DNA of 64,000 nucleotides from Thoreauomyces humboldtii (GCA_027596035.1 JADGJA010000003.1:1-64000), one strand, 5' to 3'; shown: positions 33,294 to 45,927, numbered from the stretch's first letter. Program-made: numbers and translations. Notes: generated by a model from the letters alone, not told the origin.

Positions 33294-33586
33294 GAAGGCT
33301 ATGTATCCGTAGCCGTGCAACTGTGTTGCCTCGTTGCGAGATAGATTTATATTAGAGCAGAACGTACAGTAGAGTTTTTCATGCATCCAGGAACCTGGGG
33401 CTGGCGATTGGGGTGTGGCTGTGTTTCCCGCCTTGAGTCATCGAGTCGTCGCGGTTCGCTTTCCTCCGCTCGTTGTGACATTTGCTCGCATCTTGGCACG
33501 GGGAATCTTGGCAATTGGGCACTCCAAGAACAGCATAGCATACAATAAACAGCTCGCTTCACTTAACTTACACCGATACTGCGATC

Positions 33587-36343
33587 ATGTCCTTCTACAA
33601 TAATAGCAATGACTTTGCGCCCAGCAAGGCCTCTCAGCAGGTCGTGGTAGACAATGCGAGGTAGCCGCAAAAAGGTTGCGTCTTTTGCAAAGACTTGTAG
33701 TTGACATGATCTATTCGTAACATAGGGTCATGGACAAAACCTGGGAAACCATTCAGAAGAAGAGTAAGTGGCTGGATTTAGGATATCTAGGCTAGGTCCA
33801 GCGCTAATCCTCTTTGACCTTTTGGCTAGCTTTCGTGAACTGGATCAATAACCAGCTCAAACAGAAGGAGATCGCGCCCATTGACAATCTGGATGTTGAT
33901 TTGAGTTCCGGAGAAAAGCTTATCCAACTGCTGGGTATTCCCGCATCGATCGTTCGCGTAGACCGCTATATGACTGACTTTCCGCGGGGTCGTAGAAATC
34001 ATCGGAGATGAGTCGCTGGGACGGTACAATAAGAGCCCCAAGCTTCGCATTCAGAAGGTTGAGAATATGAACAAGGCGCTGGAGTTTATCCGGCAACGTG
34101 GCGTCAACCTGACCAACATTGGAGGAGAGGACATCGTCGACTCGAACGTCAAACTCATCCTTGGGCTGATCTGGACCATCATCCTGCGTTTCACTATCTC
34201 TGGGATCAGCGAGGAGGGACTCTCTGCAAAAGAGGGTCTTCTTCTGTGGTGCCAGCGTCGTACTGCCCCGTACGCGGCCGACTTCCACATCAAAGAGTTC
34301 ACTTTCAGCTGGCAGGACGGCCTTGCACTGTGCGGTTTGATTCATCGCCACCGACCAGATCTGCTTGACTACTGGCGTCTGGACAAGTCCAAAAAGCACG
34401 AAAACACACAGCTTGCCTTCGATATTGCCGACCAGCAGCTGGGCATTCCCAAGCTATTCGAGGTTGAAGACATTGTGGATGTCGCAAAGGTTGGGAACGG
34501 ATCCTGCGTGCTTCAGAGGGTACCGCTTTTAGCTGACAAGTTTACTGCAGCCCGATGAACGTTCGGTGATGACGTACGTTGCTCAGTACTTCCACGCCTT
34601 TTCAGCCCAAGACAAAATGGGCACAGCGGGCCGACGAGTTGGACAGCTCGGCGCTATCATCCAGCAGGCCTGGGAAATGCAGAACGATTACGAAGAGCGC
34701 GCGCGTGTTCTTATCGGTGACATCGGCGGTGTCCAGACGGTGTGGACTCGCTCCAGCTTTGCCGGGTACGCCGATGCTCGGCGACAATTGTCCGAGTTTG
34801 AGAACTACAAGAGCACTACTAAGCGTGGATGGGTAGCCGAACGCCGCGAACTGGACAGCGTAAGGCTTGTTTCGGATAACATCCCTCTTCCTGGCAACTC
34901 ACATACCGGCTTGCATATTCGCAGTTGCTGGGAAACATTCAGACAAAGCTCAAGACGTACAACCTCAAACCATACACCCCACCAGCGGGCCTCACCCTTC
35001 ACGTAAGTCGAAAATCACACATACCTTTGGCGGCGAATTCTTACTCAAATATACATCTTCCGTAGGATCTCTCCTCTACCTGGAACGCGCTTGTGGACAC
35101 CGAAGCCGAGCGAAAACGTGGCATTAGCGCTTACATTCGAGAGTAAGTTATCTCATAAGCCCGCAGTTGTTGATTTCCTGTGCTGACCATGGTGCCGCGT
35201 CTTCCTAGCATGAAGGAGTCACTCAAGAAAAAGTACGCGAATGCAGCCAACTCGTTCCAAGGGAACCTTAACAATATCAGTGCGGCACTAGCCGACCTGG
35301 ATGGTGATCTGCAGGTAAAATTATCAACATGGACAATAAAATCTCTTTTTGCAACTGACCCACCGGGCACTTAGAATCAACTCGATACTGTACAAGATCT
35401 CATCCTTCAGCTCGAGCCGCTGAAGAACGAGCTCCACAACATCGAGCAGCTGAACCAGGAAAGCACTGAGGCAAACATTGAAGGTATGGACCGTTCTAGT
35501 AGTGCACTTGACGTCGTACATTCAATCTCACAATTTATTTTACATCTTAAAAGACAACGAGTAAGATGTCGGCAGCCGTAACCGCCCGCAATACTTTGAC
35601 GACAAGCTCATGCTGTCCTCTTGCATTAGATTTACCATTTACTCCGTTGATGACCTCTTGTTCGACTTTGGCCTCCTGACGCAAACCGTCGTCAAGAAGT
35701 CTGCCTTCATCGAGAACCAGATTGTTGCAAGAACACACACCAACATCACGCCAGAGCAGATGGATGAGTTTACGGAGGTGCGAGGGTCGGTCCTGAATGA
35801 CACCATATCGGATTGGTCCGCTGACTCGTGCTACAGAGCTTCCGTCTTTGCGACAAGGACGGCTCCAACTCGCTGAACCGAGATGAATTCAGGTCGGCGC
35901 TGCATGCCGAAGGAACTGACTTTGACGTGCGTATAGCTGAGATTCCCGATACCTTGAACTACAACGGCAGTTGCTGATCTGTTTGACTTCGCAGGATGCC
36001 TCTCTTGAACGTCTCTTTGTCTCGGCTTCCAAGGGCTCGGACGAAGTTACTTTCGAGCAGTTCATTGGTTTCATGCGCTCGCAGCAAGAAGACAGGGCCA
36101 CGCCGGAGCAACTCAAGGTTTCATTCCAGACCCTCGCTAGCGACAAGGTAAGAATTACCATTGGAAGACTCTATTCTCCCTTTGTATTGATTGCCGCCTT
36201 TCCATCCACAGCCCTACGTGACGGAAGCGGATTTATACCGCGGTGGCCTTCAGCCCGCGCTCGTAGAGTACCTCAAGCAGGTCATGCCCCAGAGCGGTGA
36301 AGGATACGACTATACACAATTTGTTGAGACTGCGTTTGTCTAA
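33587..36343 (+). CDS. AIN1: Alpha-actinin (actin cross-linker, Ain1-like)
   Basis: A multi-exon gene starting MSFYNNSNDFAPSKASQQ. Two calponin-homology domains form the actin-binding region: KTFVNWINNQL...LIQLLEIIGDE...INKVENMNKALEFI-type CH1 (VENMNKALEFIRQRGVNLTNIG, LGLIWTIILRFTI) and CH2 (LLLWCQRRTAPY...FSWQDGLALCGLIHRHRPDLLDY). A spectrin-like rod of reduced length follows (QLEPLKNELHNIEQLNQ). EF-hand-like segments close the protein (DKDGSNSLNRDEFRSAL; SKGSDEVTFEQFIGFM), with the first loop retaining Asp/Asp/Ser/Ser/Glu positions. Stop is at 36341-36343. The short rod resembles fission yeast Ain1, which bundles actin in the cytokinetic ring. Confidence 0.9.
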
Positions 36344-37906
36344 CCGAGCGATGCGCCTCAAGCGCGGCGATCTGCCGCTTGAGGGTTCCAGCTTTTGGGT
36401 GACAGGGGAATAAGATTGCTGACGCTGCTGCCCTCCGAAGCAGTCTCGACGCTCGCGGCATTGGTATGAACCAAAGACTGAGAGAATAGGGAAAATAGGT
36501 GGGAGAATGGGTGGGAGAGCAGGACCAGAGCGGCGGTCATACTTGGTAGCGACTATGGTCCTTGCAATGAGAGCAGGACGATATCCAAGGCTAGAAGTCT
36601 GTGTGGAAGTGGCTGTGTATATTGTCCGGCCGTCCAGTGTCGGCTTTCGTTGGCTTTGTTGCTATCAAGCGGTCATTACGAGTTAGACAAAACTATGCGG
36701 TACGTCGCGTCCTCTGCCGCGCTCATCATTGGTGCAGCACCATTCAATTCTTCCCGAAGGATAGCGGTTGAAACTCAAACGCTGTGAAGGAGTACTACCG
36801 GTAGCTGCTAGAGCTGCCGAAGACATATCTTTCGTGCTTTACTTGAATTACTAGATCATCGTAACTACGTCATTGTTCTGTTCATTAGGACTGCTCCCAT
36901 TTAAATCATGTCACTGTCTTGAAGTCCTTGAGTGACAGAGATGCGTCGAGGCTCGTCAAAGTCTGGAAGAGCTACGGGTAGCTCTCGAAATGCCCACAAG
37001 ACGGTCAAGGATTTCCGTGCATCCTTTAATCTTCATGAACCGCAGCAGTATTGTTATTGATACCGTAGCCGTGCCGGCACAGCCGGCACCCTGGCGCCCG
37101 CCCCCGTCGGTATGCTAACGTTCTGACCATGGGCGGCACCCCATAAATTCTGCCTACGACTGGCCTGGGCGAGGTAACCAACGTACGGCTAAGTTTTTGA
37201 GGAGCATGAGGCGGAACGGTCGATCGGAAGGCTCCAGCATATCCTGATGGGTCTGATCCGGTGCGGTACCTCGAAGAAGAAAATGGTTTTCCAACCTCGG
37301 AGCGGACTTTTATGCTCTGCTCCACCAAAATCGCTTGCACAAGCACATTCCACCGCCCGCTGGCCCTCCTGTAACCATCTCCTGCGGCATCGGTGCTTAT
37401 GGATATAGCTCTTCCCATCGCTCTCTGGAGATTTTTGCAGTGACCTGCAGACTTGCCCAGCATGACTAATCTCTCGTGATCTCCTCTTGCTGGGTGCAGT
37501 GTTTGAAGACTTGTTCAGCCCATTTCCCACTGGAGACTGGCTCGTGGACCGGGCTCCCGCTCTTGGTCGAACCTCATATCGTTCCCGTCTTGCGTCCGGT
37601 GGAAATCCCTCGGGGTTAGAATGGCATCGCTCCAGCGTCGACAGGTTCGACAGCGTGCATCTTCAGGCTTTCGTTTCAAAGTCCGCTCCTCTATACTCGA
37701 TAGGCTCTATTTATCAGTCCTTGGCCCCGCATGTAAAATGGCGGGCAGCTTGGTGAGTCACGCTTTGGCAACATCCCTCCGAGGGAACTCATGTAAGAAG
37801 AAGACATCCAGTAAAGAAATCTGGTTTGCTCACAAGAAAAATCGCGATTCACAGAAAAGACGTTCCGACCTGCATGTCCGCGCGACATATCCATCGATAG
37901 CACGCC
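36344..37906. other. Long intergenic region (about 1.6 kb)
   Basis: The largest gap in the window. Several overlapping open frames on both strands (for example 37026-37463 minus) have no recognisable features or splice context. A perfect 8-bp inverted repeat lies at 37071-37089. Holds the promoter of the membrane-protein gene; an unrecognised gene or non-coding RNA cannot be excluded. Confidence 0.4.
37071..37089. repeat. Perfect inverted repeat GTGCCGGC-ACA-GCCGGCAC
   Basis: Arms of 8 bp (37071-37078 and 37082-37089) flank a 3-nt loop and would form a GC-rich hairpin. It lies in the middle of a long intergenic region, so it may belong to a transcript end or be an RNA hairpin. Confidence 0.6.
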
Positions 37907-38670
37907 ATGGGAGTTCTCCTCCTCCTCTCCCAGCTCCTCGAACTTTCTCTATGCATCACAAGCTGGTTCTTTGCTCAGACCATCATCAGCTCTCCCTCCC
38001 TTCAACATGCGCAAACGCTCTACCGATCCTCGTCTTCCCGCGCTATATTCATCGTCGTCCGTCGCTGTCAAGGTATCCTCCTTGGGACCATCCTCCTCGT
38101 GGCCGTTCCCGAGATCGCGAGGGTGACGGTCCGGATGGGAAGATGGTGCTCTCGAACGTGGAAGGGATGGAGGAGAAGTAGAAGGGGAAGGAAGGAGATG
38201 GAGGCCAGGAGAACGAGAGACGGGGAAGGGGAGGAGTTGCTGGGCGCGGGCACGCATGATGCGGTGCTGCAAAAGCCAGGGACGGGTGACAGTCGGTTCT
38301 GGATCTCGTCGTTTGTGGGCCTTACATTCCTACGGGTAAGCGGTCGAGAACCTTGGGGGAACAGCTCAGGGCATCGTGAACCGTCCTGGATTGACCTTGC
38401 GATTTCTCTTTTTCCACCATCATTCTCCAGGCTGCCATCGTCGTGATCTGTGCCTGGCTTGCTACGACCACCCTCTCGGCTGTCAATGCTGCCTCTAACG
38501 AGGCTCTGTACAGCTCTACGATAGCCTCCAACGATGCCGACGCATTGGGCGTCATCATCGCAAGGACGGATGCCTTGCGGAGTGTAGGCATCGGATGGCT
38601 TGTAGTCTGCGCACTGGAGGTGTGCTATGCATTCTACTATCTGGGTGGGAATAAGTCTGTTGCAATATGA
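37907..38670 (+). CDS. Unknown multi-pass membrane protein
   Basis: Two exons (37907-38335 and 38431-38670), phase 0 at CGG|GTAAGC...CCAG|GCT, giving 222 aa. The N-terminus is hydrophobic (MGVLLLLSQLLELSLCITSWF), then a second helix (GILLGTILLVAVPEIARV), a strongly basic loop (WKGWRRSRRGRKEMEARRTR), a third helix formed across the intron (FVGLTFLR|AAIVVICAWLATTTL) and a fourth near the C-terminus (GIGWLVVCALEVCYAFYYLG). Topology looks like a four-TM protein with one large basic cytosolic loop, somewhat like SUR7/tetraspan proteins, but no family signature is seen. Confidence 0.6.
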
Positions 38671-39232
38671 GGTTCTCCACGCTTGACTTTGACTTTCAAC
38701 GACTAGCCCATGAGTACGGCGAAACAACCTGCTCCGATGGTATGCAATTAACATTTCAAGCGCGAAATACGGGAGTTCTGGAACAGGAGATCGTATACAG
38801 GTAGCTCACCCTCATCAATCAGATGTACACTTACCTTGAGCAAGCTCGTGGCACCTTTCGCGGGCAAATCAAAGCTGGCGATGGGGCAGAGATGTTTCGA
38901 GAAATGGATGTCCTCGTGACCCTGGACGCTCGAGTCCCTGGACGCTCCTTCCAAGATGCATTGTCATATAATGCAACTATGCGATGGAAGTCATTCAGGG
39001 AACCTGTTGGGGAGACCGTGTGCTGATGTTCACCCGTTGATTGTCTGTGTTGTTCTGCTGTTGCGATTGGGACACGCCTCTGTCGAAAATGCGGCCGCTT
39101 TCACAAGACCTTCTCGGCTTCTCGTCGTGTTCCAAAACTTTCCGCAATTGCATCTTCCCACGTAGCGTTGTCTTTCGACCATTCTCCCTCAGCAGTCGTT
39201 TGTGACGTTATTCCAATCAGCTGAAGCCCTTC
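38671..39232. other. Intergenic, no gene seen
   Basis: Promoter of the downstream Cys-rich gene. Contains a 12-bp direct repeat CCCTGGACGCTC at 38920-38931 and 38936-38947. Confidence 0.45.
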
Positions 39233-40914
39233 ATGCAGCAGCCCACCTGGAAGAAGAAGAAGAAGGCATTCGACCCTGATTGGATCGCTGGCATCAACCC
39301 TCCCGGTTTCGAGGAGATCTTGACATGCGAAAGTTGTTGCGAGGACCTCGGCAGGCTGTGCTACTCCAAGGTACAGCGCACCAAAGGAGAGCGTCGCCGA
39401 TGTCTCAAGTGCGTTGCAGAATACGAAGGGACCTGGGCTTCGTTCTGCAAGTCGAAAAAGTACACGCCTCCTTCCGACGCGGCAAGCCTTGGCAAGACAC
39501 CTCTTCCGGGCATGGGACGACATTACATGACAATGGAGCGAAGGGTGGCCGCGTACAACTATCCCACCATCACGGACACAGCTAGCGAAGGTTGGGGAGA
39601 GATCCCTTCTGACCCGGACCCTCCTACAGCGAAACCGGCAGCCTCCGCGTCTACCCTTACAGCGTGCACAAAACCAGACTCTTCAGCTCCGGCATCCGGA
39701 AGTGCCTACCACACCATGCAACATACATCCAGCTCTCATGCTCGATACACTGCTGTTCCGCAAACGGCGACGCTGGGAAGTCCACCTGGATTGTCTACCG
39801 ATGCTTTCCCTCCTCTCTCATCCGCAGTTAGGAAACCAGTTAGCACAGAACGAGTTGTCGGCTCTCTGAAAAAACCTCCCGCTGTTCCCACGAAGCAAAC
39901 GAGTACGGTCGTGAACCACAAACATCTTTCAATCAATCAAAATAACACCGTGACCCCGTCACTCGGCAAGGCGCTAGCCGTCACAGCTGTCGGCAGCGAG
40001 CAAGTCCGCAAGGAAACGGCAGAAGACGCCTTCAGTAAGGAGTCTGCACAAGTTCCCGCTCTTCCAGAAAAGGCCTCCGATCAGGAAATGCCGCCCGCTA
40101 CCCCGTCCATCACCTCTACAAAGGCACCGCAACAGCTGACGAAAGAAGTCTCTGTTTCTCCCGTGGCAATCCCGCCATCCAACAAAACCGGAAAGTTACT
40201 GCAATCCACTGGAAAGCTCGCGTCTCCTGCCGCTGAACCTGCGTCGCACCTGGCATCGGCGCAGGAAGTGACATATGAACGACATTTGATCCGGATGTTC
40301 CAGCTCATCTCCATCAAAAGTAGGCTTTCGTTTTCACCCGTGGAGGCGACACCTGCGAGCCAAGATGATACTCACTGTACTCCATCCCCCTTTCGATTGT
40401 TCGTCTCGTCTCAGAGCGCAAGGACATCCACACGGCCGCTGCCGAATCGAAGGTTCACGTCATCTGCCGGAACGGGGTGCAAGGTTTGATTCTCGTGGAA
40501 GGGTCGAGCGCCGACATTCAGCGGTTCCTGAAGCGGATCGAGGTAAAGCCTGTCATCTCCCCTGCTTTTCCCTCAGACTACGAATCTCACGTTCATCTCA
40601 CGCTTTTTTTTTCCTTCTCGCTCCCGAAAAAGACGCACAAACCACTCGAAAGGGCAAAGGAGAAGGTCAAGGCTTCTCCGGACGACGGAACCTGGCGAAA
40701 GTTGCGGTCGCGGGATCCAAAGCATCCGCCTGACGACATTCTCTTCGAGGAGGTCCAGAATCTTAAAGATTTCATCGAAAGGTCAGGCCCGCGTGGAAAC
40801 TCCCCAAGGACGATCTAGATGATGCCCTGCTGACTTGTTGCCTCCTCTTTCAGACTGCAGGACTGCGGTCTCGTTCACTTGTATGAGGAACATGTCAAAG
40901 AACAGGGGAAATAG
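39233..40914 (+). CDS. Cys-rich N-terminal protein with possible DUF1115/RWD-like C-terminus
   Basis: Several exons. Exon 1 starts MQQPTWKKKKKAFDPDWIAG, a basic patch that could be a nuclear localisation signal. A Cys-rich block follows (ILTCESCCEDLGRLCYSK then RRRCLKCVAEYEGTW) with two CxxC pairs that could bind zinc. A long Ser/Thr/Pro-rich disordered region separates it from a compact C-terminal domain assembled across introns: VHVICRNGVQGLILVEGSSAD, IQRFLKRIE|THKPLERAKEKV, then FEEVQNLKDFIER|LQDCGLVHLYEEHV. This C-terminal pattern resembles the DUF1115 tail of RWDD2/Prp3-type proteins, but the match is from memory. The last intron ends in CTCTTTCAG just before CTGCAGGAC. Function unknown. 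Confidence 0.5.
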
Positions 40915-41476
40915 TTTTGAGTGACGAATCGGAATGGAAGGTTACCAGAGTAGTCCGAAGGACGAGGATGGAAAAATTTGGACGCATGCAGAACGGCAAT
41001 TCCTACACTGAGTCAACAGTCACTACGCGTACCCTGGCCCGGTAGGATTGTAGCGTATGCCGAGCGTACTGTAGGATGTGTAGCGTATATCGAAATGGAC
41101 GCCTTTTCCCAGCCCCAACAGTGAGCGTCATACAAGGCGAACACGCGAGGGTTCTTGTCGGCTGTGTGCGGCTGTGTGCTGTGCGGCTATGTGCGGCTGT
41201 ATGCTCACAATACAACCTTTCCTCCCCCGTTACAAAAGACAGCGAGCGCATGAGGCAGCGCCCTTCGGAAGTAGCTCGGTGGGTGTACAAATACTATTCA
41301 CAACGCGTAAGGTAGTTTGTTCAAAAGGTAAGATACTGTAAGTAAGTGGAGAGGATCAAGAAAAGAACCCGTTCAGAAAGTCTGTAGTAACAATGCAGAA
41401 GCGAGTAGTGACGTGGGGGTCAAGAAGAAGCAATAACGTCCGTCGAAATCCGACACACATTTTTTGGGTACTTTCT
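40915..41476. other. Convergent 3' region
   Basis: Between two convergently transcribed genes. It includes degenerate GTGCGGCT-type short repeats around 41160-41205 and TACTGTA at 41067 and 41334. No gene seen. Confidence 0.45.
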
Positions 41477-44400
41477 CTAACGTGGTCGCAGCTCGCTCGG
41501 CGTGTCCGTCGACGGCGGTCCTCGAGGCGTCATCTCGTACGTGACGTGCTGCTCGTCGTGAACGGGCACGGGTCGCCTGTCCTGCGCCTCGTACCGGACG
41601 TTGGGAGGCAAGGGGGGTTGGGGACGGGACGTGTACCCGTAGGGTCTCTCCGCCGCGGACGCGAGAGAGGACTGGCTGGTGCTGGGTCCCGCGCTGAACG
41701 GGCCCACGTCCATCGCGCTGTAAGGACCCGGGGACGGGAGCTGGGCGCTGTTGGGTCCGTTCGCTTGGTTGGCGCTTCCCGGGCCGTTGGTGCTGATGAC
41801 GGAAGGTGGGTACTGGACGCCCCCCGTGCGAGGGAGGCCGCCCATGAGGAGGGGCGGAAAGTACGAGTCTCTGGCGTTGGCGGTGGGCTGGGGCCAGTAC
41901 TCGTTGCTCTGAGAATGTTGATGGGTGGGTTTGAAGCTGACTCCGTGGGGCAGGGACGGAACGCTGCTCTTGCGTTTCCCATAGTCGCCTCCGTTGATGC
42001 CGGGACCGACGGGAGCGCCGAACGGGATGCTGTGCATCGATTTTCGTTGATTCTCGTATACGCTGCGACGATCGTGCGCACTCTTCGGTCGTCCCGATTT
42101 GTCTTTTTCCCATTCTGCCCATCTGGAGTTGATAATAGAGAAAGTAAGTAACAGCGAACTCGGATACATGGAATTGGAACAAGGCCTTCTCTTACTTTTT
42201 CATCTGAACAGCTCGCGACTCGAAGGTACCAGCCTTTCCGCCATGCGACTCTTCCCGGATCTCGCCCTCAACCTTGCGGGTTTCACCCCAAGAAAAGTCA
42301 TCAAAGTGCCAGTAGGCGTATACGGGGAGGACAAAGTTCCAGATGGGGAGGGAGAAGAGGTAGACGATCATCCAGAGAACGTAAACGAGCTTTCGGGTGG
42401 TGATGGCGATCAAGACGCCTGGGAGACCAAGGATAGCACCGAGCATGAGGAAGGGGATCAGGTCAGCCGACTGGTTGACGATGGCTGAGATGATCAGGTA
42501 GAGCGTCAAGCAGATGGCCGCGGGAAGCACGACCGTCCCGATGAGTTCGAGCTGCGGGAGAAAGGACAAACATGAGTAAGACATGGAACATCCGCAGATA
42601 CGTACGGCCACCGGCCGCAAACTCACCATGATGACAAACTGCATGCTGAAACAGAATGTACCGCAGAGATCGCGAACCAGCACGAGCTCCATGAGGTTGT
42701 GGACGGTGCTGTTGATCCATCTTCTGCGCTGGCTGAGCAGCACCTTGAACTGATCCGGCACGATGGTCCAGCAAACAGCCTGCGGGACGAACACCATCTT
42801 CCTGTGAGGGAAGTTCCTGAGCATGAGCGTCGTGAGGAATCGATCCTCGCCCAAAAGCAGCAGGTTCTTCTTGTGCAAGGTGTCGACGACGTTCTCGGAA
42901 TACTCCTCGACGATGTCGGGGTTGGTCAGGATAGGTACGGTGGAACCCGTGTCACCGCCCTTTGGGCATTTGATGCGGTACATGCAGAAGCAGCCGGGGA
43001 GACAGGTTACACCACCAAAGACAGACTCGAAGGCCTTGCCGAGATGGTGGGAAATGTAGTATTCGAAGACCTGAATGGCCGAGGTCATACTAGCCGTTTT
43101 GTTTGCGATGCGGGTCTCGCCGCAGAGTCCCATGATGGTGGGATCGCTGCGCATGGCGCCAACCATGTGCTTCAGTGACTCGGGGGCAACTTTCGTGTCT
43201 GCATCCTGTTGCAGAGAATCGCAAAAGATAAGAATCCAGGTCCGTGGTGGTTACAAAAATCCCAAAACGAAACACTTACCACCATGAGAATACACTCATA
43301 CTTGTCGGCCGTAGTGGCGACCGCATGGATGCGGGTAAAAAGCTCATGGTCAAGAGCGGTCATGCGATCATTGAACAGCGTTCGACTGAGGAAGTTCATG
43401 ATGATCAGCTGGGAGTCACGTTTTCCACGGTTTCCAGGTTTGGCGGTGCTGGCCTCGCCGGGTGTGCCGCACTTGACGACCGTGATCATCGGAACACGGC
43501 GATTGCCAACGACGTAGAATCCAGCGTACTACAACATGACAGTCCTGATGAGCAACAGGCACTACCGGAGGAGCGAAACCCATCCAGACAATGAGAGCTT
43601 ACCACTTTGGCCATGTTGTGCTGGCGCTCCCCGTGAGCGATGGCGATATAACTTTTGGCCTCAGGGTTTCGCTGATTGTCATCAAGCTCCATCATGCCAG
43701 TGATGATGTCCGGCGTGGACATTTCCTCTCCATGACCCGTAATGATTCCGTCCGCGACCACGAACAGCAGCTTCTTGCTATCTGGGTAGTCCGTGCTGGC
43801 CAACGAATCCAGAGTCGATTTGATGCCGTCCCGTCCCTCCGAATAACACGTGACGAGCATGATGGTATGCAAATCCTTCGTCTGGGGAGCGAAATAACCG
43901 AGAACCGAGTGTCTGGGGTTACCTCCAGCCGTCGAGTACCGAGCACTGGACCGCGACATTCGCTTCTCGGCAACGGTGGTGGTGGCAGACAAGAGTCTGC
44001 TCTTCGGCAGTCCGAACCAGTGGAACCATACCGCCATGAAGAACTTGGCCATCACGACTCCAAGAATGATGATCAAGGCCACCACCTGAAGGACCTGCGC
44101 GGCGATGCAGCCGTTCCTCTCCGCACCGACCCAGCCGACGCGGTATCCCTGGCTCAGACATTCAACACCAGTCTGGCCTGCTGAAGTACGGATGTATCGA
44201 TAGGTTCCGTCTTTTCCAAGGTTACTCGTCAAAAGTGGCGTAAGCGTAGGATTCGCCGCACTCTCGGGGCTGCTGAGGTATGTGGTAAGGTTGAGGACGG
44301 CTACATGAAGTATCAGCATGGTCAGCCTAGATCATCACATGAGACGGGAAAGCAGAGGTGATCTGACTTACCTCCACTATATACGGTCAACATGTGCGGG

Positions 44401-45434
44401 GCAGTGGTGTGGAGCGGAAGCTCGTCCCAATCAAGGTAACGCTTGGCGCTGACCACACCGGAGAGCCAGCTGGTACTGGCGCATTGCGACGTAGGACTGA
44501 TTCCGGCAACGCTCGGAAAGTCGCAGTTGGTGCCGGCCGGGTAATAGGACGCGCATGCGGTCGAACGCGTGACAAACAGCAATGACAGGTCGGTTCCGCG
44601 ACGGTCGTCCCCGATGGTGAACCCACGCGCCGCCAGGTTCGTTTGCACGCCCGCAAAGTCGTACTGGTATCCATCGATGAAGACGCCGTCGTTGCTGGGA
44701 TTGAAGGTCTCGTTGGGCGAGTCGAACATGGCGACCGTGATGGCGTCGCTCTTGTCGGGACAGAGAACCTTCTGGATTCCGACAGTGATGAAGACGACGC
44801 ATGCGCACATGACGGCGATGATCATGCACAAAGCGACCTTTTCGCGCCAGGCTTGCTGAACGGCTCGGTCGCGCTTTCCGCAGGCCGACAGACAGGGCGA
44901 GATGAAGCAACATGTCATGATCCGGGAGGCCCAGGTCCAGATCACGGACGCCGAGCCGGGCTGATCGTCCGCAAACTGTGCCTTTGCGGGAGTGACTTCG
45001 GTGAGGCGAGCGGGGGGACCGGCGGTCGTGGTGGCGCCCGCACGGGCTGCCGGAGGAGCCGCCGAGGGAGATCGCATGAGCGGCCTACGTGTACTCCTCT
45101 GACGTTCGGGCCGGGACATTGTGTTCTGACGACGGACGGAGCCCAAGGCTTTGCGCGGCCGCTGGTTCTCCGAGTCCATGGTGCGTCGAGAAGGGAAGAT
45201 GTCATTGTAAGCGACGGATTCGCGGTTCGTGACGGCGGGGCGGGTGGTCACCGGTCGGGAGAAGGAGAAGGTGCTCTCATTGCCGGGTTCGATGTTGTCC
45301 ACGGGATACTCCGGAAGGCCGCTGACGTTGGAGGCAGACTCGGACTCGGTCGGAGTGGTAGGCATGATGAGTGTATCTGCGTCGGTATCCGGTGGTCCCC
45401 TAGTTGAGATAGTGGCGTGTTCGTGTCGGCGCAT
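41477..45434 (-). CDS. Class IV chitin synthase
   Basis: Six exons (45434-44372, 44300-43603, 43528-43280, 43205-42627, 42551-42196 and 42122-41477) sum to 3591 nt, predicting 1196 aa. The N-terminus is disordered and rich in Ser/Arg/Pro. Two TM helices flank an extracytoplasmic loop. The GT2 catalytic core then carries the expected landmarks: [17 protein letters not shown] (assembled across intron 43206-43279), LLGEDRFLT and [11 protein letters not shown] cluster of C-terminal TM helices ([35 protein letters not shown]) precedes a basic, Pro/Ser-rich cytosolic tail. The lack of a myosin head and the long N-terminal loop fit class IV (yeast Chs3-like) enzymes, which polymerise UDP-GlcNAc into cell-wall chitin at the plasma membrane. 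Confidence 0.93.
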
Positions 45435-45838
45435 GAGCACACCCCCACTCGGAGGTGAGGTGAGATTGCTGGCGCTGCTGGAGCAGTGGTGGGCGAGGGA
45501 CTGAAGCCAGCTCCAAGAACGACTAGCGGGCGAAGCGGAGTGTCAAGAACGAGCTCTGAGGAATGGGGCGGGCACGGAGGCGAGTCGGGTGTCAAAGTAG
45601 AGGAAGTCGTAAAGCGTGAAAAGGAACACTCCCTGGGAATGAGCGGCTGGATAGAGCGCTTCCGTCTGAAGGCTTGGCCGGAAGGTCCGGGAGGTGGGCA
45701 GTGCGGTCGAAGGGCCTTGCCGTAAGATTCGACTAACAAAGAAAAAATGGGTGGGCCCGTCTATGCTGTGTATCTAGTGGGAGGAAGCAGCCAATAATGT
45801 ACAATAACGATGATGGAAGAGGGAGAGCGCGGGAAGGC

Positions 45839-45866
<28 letters not shown>
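45839..45866 (+). repeat. (GA)n microsatellite
   Basis: Fourteen uninterrupted GA dinucleotides, about 405-430 bp upstream of the chitin synthase start codon. GA/CT tracts are common in fungal promoters and are length-variable. Confidence 0.9.
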
Positions 45867-45867
<1 letters not shown>

Positions 45868-45869
<2 letters not shown>

Positions 45870-45927
45870 GAAGGGAAGGGAAGGGACTACTGCAAACACC
45901 GAGAAGGGACGGGGGAGGGGTGGGGGG
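45868..45927 (+). promoter_or_regulatory. Two adjacent G-quadruplex motifs
   Basis: GGG tracts at 45868, 45873, 45878 and 45883 separated by AA form one intramolecular G4 motif (45868-45885). A second runs GGG-AC-GGGGG-A-GGGG-T-GGGGGG (45906-45927). Both are G-rich on the plus strand, the template strand for the divergent chitin synthase gene. Folding is predicted from the motif only. Confidence 0.6.

Noticed and set aside
41393..42151. Plus-strand open frame of 252 aa over the chitin synthase tail
   Set aside because: Antisense shadow of the disordered C-terminal tail; splicing and family similarity support the minus strand.
44643..45407. Plus-strand open frame of 254 aa over the chitin synthase N-terminus
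   Set aside because: Antisense shadow with no recognisable protein features.
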